Assembly (NCBI GenBank): GCA_934254825.1
Contig: CAKQMB010000009.1
Span: forward strand, 44,036-108,035
From: an uncultured Clostridia bacterium
GTDB lineage: Bacteria > Bacillota > Clostridia > Christensenellales > Borkfalkiaceae
Length of the DNA: 64,000 nucleotides
Direction of reading: 5' to 3'
Positions 58,031 through 64,000 of the stretch are shown here, piece after piece. Every line of letters begins with the position of its first letter. The first letter of the stretch is position 1. The notes beneath the pieces are model-generated. The model searched no databases. It worked only from the letters and a program-made list of their open reading frames with translations, and had not been told where the DNA came from. The position numbers were made by a program, and so were the translations under genes.

Positions 58031-59443
58031 ATGAAAAAAATAAATCCGCTTTTAAAAAACGCCGCGCTTATATCCGTGGGCGGACTTATCGTCAAGCTCC
58101 TCGGCGCGTTTTACAGAATTCCGCTCAACAACATTTTAAAAGCCGACGGTCTCGGAATCTATCAGACGGCGTTCCCGCTTTATCTCATACTGATGACGTT
58201 TACGGGCTCCGCGGCGACAAACGCTATAACGAAAATAATCGCTTCGGGCGAAAACGGCGAAGCCGTCGTCAAAAAGGCTTTCGTCGTTATTTTGCCGATA
58301 GGTTTTCTCGGCTGGGTGTTTATGACTTCGTTTTCGGGAATTCTGTCCGATTTACAAAGCAACCCCCGCGCAAAATTATCGTATATCGCGCTTGCTCCGT
58401 CGCTCGTTTTCGTAAGCGCGATTTCCGTTTTAAGAGGATATTTTCAAGGGAAAAACAATATGAAGCCGACCGTCTTTTCCCAGATCACGGAACAGACGGT
58501 TAAAATCGGCGCGGGACTTCTGCTTTGTTATCTTTTTGCGTCCGCTCCCGAAAAGGGAGCTTTTTTCGCCTGTCTCGCCGTTTCTTTAAGCGAGCTTTGC
58601 GCGCTGATTTACCTTATCGTGAAGTTTTGCAGATATCCCGACAAAATCTCCCGATCGAACGAAAAATACCCCGTTAAACGACTTATAGGGCAACTTTTGC
58701 CGATCGCTTTAACGTCCTGCGTTCTGCCGCTCGCAAAAGTTTTCGACAGTTTCACCGCGATAAACATTTTGAGCGGTTACGCAAAAGACGCTAACGGTTT
58801 GTACGGATTATACTCGGGAAGCGTGGAATCTCTGATCGGCATGCCCGTGGCGGTTTGCTACGGGATCGCGGCGAGCGTTCTCCCGAGCCTGACTTCGGCA
58901 AACGCGAAAGGAAACGCCGCGGAAGCGAAAAAAATCGTCGTTCAGGCGTTTTCGTATACCCTGTTTTTATCCGCGATCGCGTTTACGGCAATAGCATTCT
59001 TCCCGAATTTAATCATAAAAATTCTTTTTTCGGGATTAACAAAAGAAAGCAAGCAAATTTTATCGGGACTTATCGTATTTTCTTCGATAAACGTCGTTCT
59101 GTTATCGGTAATTCAGACGGAAACGTCTATTCTGGTCGCGAGCGGTAAGCCTTATATGCCCGCGATAAGCCTTGCCGCGGGTTTTGCCGTGAAAGTCGTT
59201 TCGCAGATTTTCTTTCTGAAAAACCCGAATTTGAACGTTTTCGGCATATTATATTCCGATATACTCTGTTATTTTGTTGCAGTTTTCACCGATTTGGTAT
59301 ATATTATTGCTATATATTATTCCTATAAACCGATCGGAAATAAAACGAGGAGCGAACAAAATGAAACTGACTCTTGCGGGAGCGGGCGTAACGCCGGGCG
59401 ACTTGTCGCTGAAAGCTCTGGAAGCGATAAAAAAATCGGATAA
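58031..59443 (+). CDS. spoVB: SpoVB-like lipid II/oligosaccharide flippase
   Basis: This 470-residue MATE/MOP-superfamily protein has about twelve to fourteen membrane helices. It begins KINPLLKNAALISVGGLIVKLLGAFYRIPLNNILKADGLGIYQTAFPLY, the characteristic SpoVB/YabM opening. It is thought to flip lipid-linked wall precursors, in spore cortex or vegetative wall. Its last 27 codons overlap the following yabN gene in another frame, giving a polar tail that ends SGSDKKIG. No clear Shine-Dalgarno is seen before the ATG, 21 bases after spoVT. Confidence 0.9.
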   Translation: MKKINPLLKNAALISVGGLIVKLLGAFYRIPLNNILKADGLGIYQTAFPLYLILMTFTGSAATNAITKIIASGENGEAVVKKAFVVILPIGFLGWVFMTSFSGILSDLQSNPRAKLSYIALAPSLVFVSAISVLRGYFQGKNNMKPTVFSQITEQTVKIGAGLLLCYLFASAPEKGAFFACLAVSLSELCALIYLIVKFCRYPDKISRSNEKYPVKRLIGQLLPIALTSCVLPLAKVFDSFTAINILSGYAKDANGLYGLYSGSVESLIGMPVAVCYGIAASVLPSLTSANAKGNAAEAKKIVVQAFSYTLFLSAIAFTAIAFFPNLIIKILFSGLTKESKQILSGLIVFSSINVVLLSVIQTETSILVASGKPYMPAISLAAGFAVKVVSQIFFLKNPNLNVFGILYSDILCYFVAVFTDLVYIIAIYYSYKPIGNKTRSEQNETDSCGSGRNAGRLVAESSGSDKKIG

Positions 59444-60767
59444 AATAATCCTCAGAACGGACGAAACAAGACTCGGCGAATGGCTGAAAACCTTGGGGTT
59501 CGAATACGACTCTCTCGACCGTATTTATCTTAAATCGAGGTCTTTTTCGACATTAACCAAAAATCTCGCGGCGGAAGTTCTGAAAGCCGCGAAAACGCAG
59601 GACGTTCTTTACCTTGTGGAGGGGGACGTCAAAGACGATATTTCCTGTTCGGAAATTCTCAAAAAAAGACCCGACGCCGAGATCATCCCGGGCGTCTCGA
59701 AGGCAGACTTTTATCTCGACAAAGCGGCGGTTTACGGCAGGTACACCGCCCTTTCGGCATACGATATAGAAAGCGGAAGATTGAGCCTGCCGCTCGTCGT
59801 TTACGATATCGATTCCGAACTTATCGCCGCGAACGTCAAACTCGTTCTGTCGGACGTCTTCGGAGACGAAATCCCCTGCTATAAGTTCTTTAACGGCACT
59901 TTTTCACAAATAAAGCTTTATGAATCGGACTACGGAAACGAGTTCGACGAAACGTCCGCGCTCGTTATAAAAGACCTTCCTTTAACGCAAAAACAAAGGT
60001 TCGATTTAACCGATCTTCACGATATTTTAAAGGTGTTGCGTTCGGAAAACGGCTGCCCGTGGGATAAGGCGCAAACGCCGCTTACGATAAGAAGCAACAC
60101 TTTGGAAGAAACTTACGAACTTCTCGACGCCGTAGAAAAAAAAGACGACGAAGCGACGATCGAGGAACTCGGCGATTTTCTTTTGCAAGCCTTTTTCTAC
60201 GTCTGTTTCGGCGAGGAAGACAAAACTTATACGCTCTCCGACGTTACGAGCGGAATATGCCGAAAACTGATTTCGAGACACACGCATATTTTCGGAAAAG
60301 ATCACGCTTCGAGTTCCGCTCAGGCTCTCGACGTGTGGGAGAAAAACAAACAAGCCGAAAAAGGATTTTCGAGCGGCGCGGAATATCTCGACTCCGTTCC
60401 GAAAAGCTTCCCTGCCGTTTTAAGAGCGCATAAAGTCGGTTCGAGGTCGGGCAAATACAATATGGATTTTTCTTCCGTGGAACAGGTTGCGGATAAAGTA
60501 AAAGAAGAATTCGACGAGGTTTTAGCGGAAGTTAAAGCCAAAAACGAAAAGGGAATTTACGAGGAATCGGGCGATTTGCTTTTTTCCGTCGTATCTTTCG
60601 TAAGACTTCTCGGCGTGAACGGCGAACTTGCCCTGAACGCCGCCACGGACAAGTTTTTGAAACGTTTCGAAAAAACGGAAGAACTTGTTTTAAAAGACGG
60701 AAAAAACATGAAAGAACTTTCCGAGCAAGAGTTGGATAAATATTACAATGAAGCTAAAAAGTATTAA
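59361..60767 (+). CDS. mazG: YabN: tetrapyrrole-methylase domain fused to MazG pyrophosphohydrolase
   Basis: This 468-residue protein has an N-terminal tetrapyrrole-methylase-like domain (about 1-215; LTLAGAGVTPGDLSLKALEAIKKSD). A tandem MazG region follows: LRSENGCPWDKAQTPLTIRSNTLEETYELLDAV near residue 235, and a second copy VADKVKEEFDEVLAEVKAK near residue 380. MazG hydrolyses NTPs, probably as a house-cleaning step. I choose the ATG at 59361 with GAGGAG upstream; it starts within the end of spoVB (83-base overlap). The order spoVT-spoVB-yabN matches Bacillus. Confidence 0.93.
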   Translation: MKLTLAGAGVTPGDLSLKALEAIKKSDKIILRTDETRLGEWLKTLGFEYDSLDRIYLKSRSFSTLTKNLAAEVLKAAKTQDVLYLVEGDVKDDISCSEILKKRPDAEIIPGVSKADFYLDKAAVYGRYTALSAYDIESGRLSLPLVVYDIDSELIAANVKLVLSDVFGDEIPCYKFFNGTFSQIKLYESDYGNEFDETSALVIKDLPLTQKQRFDLTDLHDILKVLRSENGCPWDKAQTPLTIRSNTLEETYELLDAVEKKDDEATIEELGDFLLQAFFYVCFGEEDKTYTLSDVTSGICRKLISRHTHIFGKDHASSSAQALDVWEKNKQAEKGFSSGAEYLDSVPKSFPAVLRAHKVGSRSGKYNMDFSSVEQVADKVKEEFDEVLAEVKAKNEKGIYEESGDLLFSVVSFVRLLGVNGELALNAATDKFLKRFEKTEELVLKDGKNMKELSEQELDKYYNEAKKY

Positions 60768-61692
60768 AATCGGCAATTACGAAACCGAAAACAACTTGTT
60801 TTTAGCTCCTCTTGCGGGATTTTCGGATTACGCGATGCGTTCGATCTGCCTTTCCTACGGCGCAGGTCTCGCATTCACCGAGATGATAAGTTGCAAAGGT
60901 CTTTTGTATGACAACGAAAACACAAAAACCCTGCTTATAACCGCCCCGAACGAAAAGCTCGGATGCGTGCAGATTTTCGGAAACGATCCCGAGATCATGC
61001 GCCGCGCGCTCGAATCGAAGCACCTCGAAAAATTTCCGATCGCGGATATCAATTTCGGTTGTCCGATGCCGAAAATTTTCAATAACGGCGAAGGCAGCTG
61101 CCTTATGCAAAACCCCGCTCTGGCGGAAAAAATAGTTTCCGAATGCAAAAAAAGCGGAAAGGCGGTCACCTGCAAAATCCGCACGGGGCTTTACGACGAT
61201 AAGCCGCTTGCCGTAGATTTCGCCAAAGCTCTGGAACAAGGCGGCGCGGATATGATCACCGTTCACGGAAGATCGAGAGAGCGAATTTACGCAGGCGAAG
61301 TAAACTTTGACGAAATTGCGAAAGTAAAACGATCCGTCAAAATCCCCGTGATCGCAAACGGCGGCGTTTTCACCGCGAAAGACGCCGATATTTTACTCGA
61401 CAGAACGGGCGCCGACGGGGTTATGATTGCGCGCGGCGCGCTCGAAAACCCGTGGATTTTCGCCGATATTTTAAATGTTCCGCACGACAGCGATAAAGCC
61501 GAACTCATATGCAGACATATCGATATGCTCAAAGAACACTTCGACGACGAACGGGCGACCGTCGGTTTCAGAAAACAACTTTGCTTATACATAAAAGGCG
61601 AAAAAAATTCGGCGGCGTTCAAGCAAGCCGCGCTTAAAATAACAAATTCCGCGGAACTGAAAAAAGCCGTATGCGAATTTTTCGCGCAGTGA
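60748..61692 (+). CDS. dus: tRNA-dihydrouridine synthase
   Basis: This 314-residue flavoenzyme reduces uridines in the tRNA D-loop. It shows LAPLAGFSDYAMRSICLSYGAGLAFTEMIS, the catalytic cysteine motif DINFGCPMPKIFNNGEGSCLM near residue 96, KIRTGLYDD, MITVHGRSRERIYAGEVNF and VIANGGVFTAKDA. The DusB subgroup is most likely from length and firmicute context. It overlaps the end of mazG by 20 bases. Confidence 0.93.
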   Translation: MKLKSIKIGNYETENNLFLAPLAGFSDYAMRSICLSYGAGLAFTEMISCKGLLYDNENTKTLLITAPNEKLGCVQIFGNDPEIMRRALESKHLEKFPIADINFGCPMPKIFNNGEGSCLMQNPALAEKIVSECKKSGKAVTCKIRTGLYDDKPLAVDFAKALEQGGADMITVHGRSRERIYAGEVNFDEIAKVKRSVKIPVIANGGVFTAKDADILLDRTGADGVMIARGALENPWIFADILNVPHDSDKAELICRHIDMLKEHFDDERATVGFRKQLCLYIKGEKNSAAFKQAALKITNSAELKKAVCEFFAQ

Positions 61693-61789
61693 CAAATTAT
61701 AAACTTTAACGTTTTTTAACGCAAAGCAAAAAACAACTCCGTTATAACCTTTTCCTCTTCTTCGGAATAAACTGAACAGGAGGGACAGT

Positions 61790-62431
61790 ATGAAAGCGAG
61801 AGTTATAAATTGCGGCTCGGCAATCGTAAAAAAAGCGCGCAGAAATCAGGATTACAACCTTATCGTTATGGGTTTTAACGGCTCGGAAACGGTTAAATAC
61901 AGAAAAGAACTCGGCGGAGAAACGACAAAGCTCAAAGACCTTGCCGCATACTCCGAAAACGTTCAGAAAACATTGATTTCGGCTTTCGACACCGATAATT
62001 ACGGGATTATTAAGCACTCCGCGGGCGTTTTCGACTGCGGAAAACTGCTCGGAATAAGCGATATGACGGTTTCGTATGCTTCAAGCCCGTATATGCCCGG
62101 CGCGCACGGAAAACTTTACGACACGCTCGCGGGCAAATTCGCCGTGGCTATCGGCGACGACCTTTACCGCTACGAGCTTTTCAAGTCGTTTGCGGTTTGC
62201 GGCGCGGAATTCGTCGTCGTTATAAGAAAAGGCGACGCAAGCGAGATAAACACCGTTCTTTTGAGGGCGTATTCGTATCTTCTCGGATTTCCGATCCTTC
62301 TCGTATGCAACGACAAGGCGTTATGTTCGAACGTCAAAGGCGAGCTTGTAAACCCTGACGAAGACGTTTTCGAGCTTACTCCCCTGTTCGATTTTTCGCT
62401 CAAAACAACAAAAATAAAATTCAACAAATAA
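61790..62431 (+). CDS. Nitrilase-like protein lacking the catalytic cysteine
   Basis: This 213-residue protein resembles the C-terminal two thirds of the carbon-nitrogen hydrolase fold: KHSAGVFDCGKLLGISDMTVSYASSPYMPGAHGKLYDTLAGKFAVAIGDDLYRYELFKSFAVCGAEFVVVI. In true nitrilases the equivalent of VAIGDDLY reads VAIC-x-D; here the cysteine is replaced by glycine. The N-terminal strand and catalytic Glu region are also short (typical length 260-300). It is probably a pseudo-enzyme or a diverged binding protein. AGGAGGG precedes the ATG. It lies between dus and trmL. The family call rests on pattern reading and should be treated as moderate. Confidence 0.6.
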   Translation: MKARVINCGSAIVKKARRNQDYNLIVMGFNGSETVKYRKELGGETTKLKDLAAYSENVQKTLISAFDTDNYGIIKHSAGVFDCGKLLGISDMTVSYASSPYMPGAHGKLYDTLAGKFAVAIGDDLYRYELFKSFAVCGAEFVVVIRKGDASEINTVLLRAYSYLLGFPILLVCNDKALCSNVKGELVNPDEDVFELTPLFDFSLKTTKIKFNK

Positions 62432-62499
62432 CCGCGGCGGCGTCTTGTATCCGGGTTTGCAGTATTACGGAAATCTTACATACTTCGCCTTGCCGTCGG

Positions 62500-62547
62500 T
62501 TTTCCGCCGTCCTTTGCGTTTATCAAAAAGCAAAGGACGGCGGAAAA
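62500..62547. promoter_or_regulatory. Perfect 18-bp hairpin before trmL
   Basis: TTTTCCGCCGTCCTTTGC (62500-62517) and its exact complement (62530-62547) flank a 12-base loop. The ribosome-binding AAGG of trmL follows at once. No T run follows on either strand, so it is not a standard terminator. It could reduce access to the trmL start or stabilise the mRNA end. Confidence 0.65.
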
Positions 62548-62557
62548 AAGGAAAATT

Positions 62558-63052
62558 ATGTTCAATATAGTACTTGTAGAACCCGAAATTCCGCAAAACA
62601 CGGGAAATATTTCAAGAACCTGCGCGGCAACGCACAGCGTTTTACACCTTATAAGACCTCTCGGCTTCGAGATCTCGGACAGAACGTTAAAACGCGCGGG
62701 ACTCGATTACTGGCAATATCTCGACGTGAGATATTACGACAGCTTCGCCGAGCTTTACGAAAAATATTCCGCCGAAGCGAATTTCTATTTTCTTTCCACA
62801 AAAGGCGCGAAAGTTTATTCCGACGTGAAATTTAAAGACGGAGATTTTCTTGTTTTCGGAAAAGAGTCGCACGGACTGCCCGAACCGCTTTTAAAGGAAC
62901 ATTACGAAAACACTCTGAGAATTCCCATGTGGCAGGATCTGAGGAGCCTTAACCTCTCCAATTCGGTTGCGATAACTCTTTACGAAGCTTTGCGGCAAAC
63001 CGATTTTAACGGACTTAACCCCGAAGGTCATCTTACGGGCAGACCCGATTAA
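62558..63052 (+). CDS. trmL: tRNA (cytidine/uridine-34) 2'-O-methyltransferase
   Basis: This 164-residue SPOUT methyltransferase modifies the wobble position of leucine tRNAs. Motifs are LVEPEIPQNTGNISRTCAAT at the N-terminus, HLIRPLGFEISDRTLKRAGLDYW, FGKESHGLPEPLL, and RIPMWQDLRSLNLSNSVAITLYEALRQ at the C-terminus, which forms the trefoil knot. The length is standard. It lies upstream of a DUF6062 gene and, further on, a tRNA-Leu gene. The Shine-Dalgarno (AAAGG) sits at the foot of a strong hairpin. Confidence 0.93.
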   Translation: MFNIVLVEPEIPQNTGNISRTCAATHSVLHLIRPLGFEISDRTLKRAGLDYWQYLDVRYYDSFAELYEKYSAEANFYFLSTKGAKVYSDVKFKDGDFLVFGKESHGLPEPLLKEHYENTLRIPMWQDLRSLNLSNSVAITLYEALRQTDFNGLNPEGHLTGRPD

Positions 63053-63062
63053 GGAGAGAGCT

Positions 63063-63740
63063 ATGGGTTATCATATAGGAACAATGCTGATTTACGAGCA
63101 TTTCGACGGCGGTAACGTCTGCCCGCTTTGCAGGATCAAAAGCGTTATAAACGAAAGGCTTACCGAACAATATCTCGGCGAAGGCGTTATGGAAGACTCG
63201 ACAAGAAAAGAAGTGAACGAACTCGGATTTTGCGAAGCTCATTTCGACAAACTCTACTCTATGCCTTCCAAGCTCGGACTTGCTCTGCAAATTTCGACTC
63301 GTCTGAATAAGAAAACGGACAAGCTTATCTATAAACCCGCAAACGGCAAAGCCGCAAAAAAACAGGCGGAAAAACTTCTCGAAGCGAACAAAACCTGCGT
63401 TATCTGCAAATATCTCGACGACACGATGACGAGGTATTACAAAACCATTTCTCACGTTTACAGAGACGATCCGAATTTTAAAGGACGGATAGAGGGCGGC
63501 AACGGATTTTGCATCGAACACTATGCGAAGCTTATCGAAAACTCGTCCGAGGCGGGCGGAAAGCAAAGCGAATATCTTGACGTTCTTTACTCCTCTATGC
63601 GCAAAAGGCTCGACGGACTCGAAGCGGCTATAAGCGAATTCTGCGATCATCACGATTACAGAAAAACGGTTACGCCCATGTCGAAAGAAGCCGAAAACTC
63701 TCTGAAAGACGCGAAACAGATAATTTACGGCAAAAAATAA
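63063..63740 (+). CDS. DUF6062 family protein
   Basis: This 225-residue protein begins MGYHIGTMLIYEHFDGGNVCPLCRIKSVINERLTEQYLGEGVMEDSTR, the DUF6062 pattern. It carries paired cysteines: CPLC near residue 20, a single Cys in FCEAHF, CVIC near residue 118 and FCIEHY. The arrangement suggests two metal-binding or redox sites. It looks soluble and helical; function is unknown. It starts ten bases after trmL with AAGGAGAG, so the two are cotranscribed. Confidence 0.83.
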   Translation: MGYHIGTMLIYEHFDGGNVCPLCRIKSVINERLTEQYLGEGVMEDSTRKEVNELGFCEAHFDKLYSMPSKLGLALQISTRLNKKTDKLIYKPANGKAAKKQAEKLLEANKTCVICKYLDDTMTRYYKTISHVYRDDPNFKGRIEGGNGFCIEHYAKLIENSSEAGGKQSEYLDVLYSSMRKRLDGLEAAISEFCDHHDYRKTVTPMSKEAENSLKDAKQIIYGKK

Positions 63741-63792
63741 CCCGTTTTACGGCGATTAAGAAGCTATTGAACGGCATTTAACACGCATTTAA

Positions 63793-63836
63793 TAAGCGGG
63801 CAAAAAAATGTTGTAATTTTTTTGAAAAACCGCTTA
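63793..63836 (+). terminator. Hairpin after the DUF6062 gene
   Basis: TAAGCGG and CCGCTTA pair, with an inner stem of CAAAAAAAT / ATTTTTTTG. It lies between the DUF6062 stop and the tRNA promoter. The following bases are A-rich rather than T-rich on the plus strand, so efficiency is uncertain. Confidence 0.5.
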
Positions 63837-63843
63837 AAAACGT

Positions 63844-63872
63844 TTGACAAGTTTTAAAAAAAATAGTATTAT
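63844..63872 (+). promoter_or_regulatory. Promoter of the tRNA-Leu gene
   Basis: A perfect TTGACA (63844-63849) and TATTAT (63867-63872) lie 17 bases apart, with the tRNA 5' end at 63926. This leaves a leader of about 45 bases. Confidence 0.85.
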
Positions 63873-63925
63873 AACTGAGCAATATCGGTTGAGTTGCAAG
63901 GCTTTGCGGCTTGATTGGTATTTAT

Positions 63926-64000
63926 GCGGTCGTGGCGGAATTGGCAGACGCATAAGACTAAGGATCTTATGAGGCTTTCTCGTGCAGGTTCAAGTCCTGT
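63926..64000 (+). tRNA. tRNA-Leu(AAG), truncated by the window end
   Basis: The sequence begins GCGGTCGTGGCGGAATTGGCAG, the standard bacterial leucine tRNA acceptor and D-arm. The anticodon stem TAAGA/TCTTA encloses loop CTAAGGA (63958-63964), giving anticodon AAG at 63960-63962. The long variable arm (TGAGGCTTTCTCGT) of a class II tRNA and the T-loop GGTTCAAGTCC follow. The 3' acceptor strand is beyond the window. An A at position 34 would need conversion to inosine to read CUN broadly. Confidence 0.92.

Noticed and set aside
59274..59360. Longer N-terminus for YabN/MazG
   Set aside because: It lies inside the spoVB coding region and lacks a ribosome-binding site; the ATG at 59361 follows GAGGAG and starts at the conserved LTLAGAG motif.
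1..64000. CRISPR array, prophage, insertion sequence with transposase, rRNA operon
   Set aside because: No regularly spaced repeats, no integrase or transposase, no phage structural genes and no rRNA sequence were seen.

Overview
The window looks like a chromosomal segment of a low-to-mid-GC Clostridia member. Supporting signs are spoVT and a SpoVB-type flippase next to yabN/mazG and dus, cdaA, fakA/fakB, strong Shine-Dalgarno sites, and lipoproteins with a Cys-Gly-rich/Ser-rich tether. An uncultured gut lineage such as Christensenellales is plausible, but that placement is inference. Left of about 49.7 kb nearly everything is on the minus strand. From 55.7 kb to the end it is on the plus strand.

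Region 1 (1-15 kb, minus) is housekeeping: an acetyltransferase fragment, the fatty-acid kinase pair fakB-fakA, an operon of cdaA, a 36-residue membrane peptide and lysC, then holA, a ComEC lacking its hydrolase domain, a metallo-hydrolase and an S41 protease. Further genes are a PucR-type regulator, an RNase H with an unassigned C-terminal half, and the DUF6179/DUF6323 pair. A probable 6S RNA lies at 8.64-8.82 kb. A 280-bp inverted-repeat element lies at 10.3-10.6 kb.

Region 2 (15-30.7 kb, minus) is the most interesting. An overlapping four-gene signalling operon encodes a GGDEF-REC-HD-GYP protein, an extracellular solute-binding lipoprotein, a hybrid histidine kinase and an Hpt protein. Next to it is a six-gene surface-fibre operon: a TasA-like subunit, a membrane-anchored TasA-like protein, a SipW-type signal peptidase, two further secreted proteins and a 1,987-residue repeat protein. 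The fibre operon has a consensus promoter, a class I c-di-GMP riboswitch (30503-30588) and two tandem terminators. The riboswitch 3' strand is also the 5' arm of terminator 1, which predicts that c-di-GMP turns the operon on. The operon that could make and degrade c-di-GMP lies just beyond the end of the fibre operon, so the two may form one sensing-to-biofilm circuit.

Region 3 (30.8-55.5 kb) is a glycan-use locus. It has GH106-like and GH78 rhamnosidase-type enzymes, an RpiB-family isomerase, a large Ig-repeat surface protein, an esterase-like lipoprotein, two tandem GH99/71-like lipoproteins, a sugar ABC transporter and an SGNH-hydrolase lipoprotein. A divergent AraC regulator follows. Then comes a hexuronate branch (uxuA, SDR oxidoreductase, KDPG aldolase, KDG kinase) that contains three paralogous small membrane proteins. 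The likely substrate is a rhamnose- and uronate-containing polysaccharide.

Region 4 (55.7-64 kb, plus) carries a membrane spermidine-synthase-like protein, spoVT, a SpoVB-like flippase, yabN/mazG, dus, a nitrilase-like protein that appears to lack the catalytic cysteine, trmL and a DUF6062 protein. It ends in a tRNA-Leu gene with the uncommon anticodon AAG, cut by the window edge.
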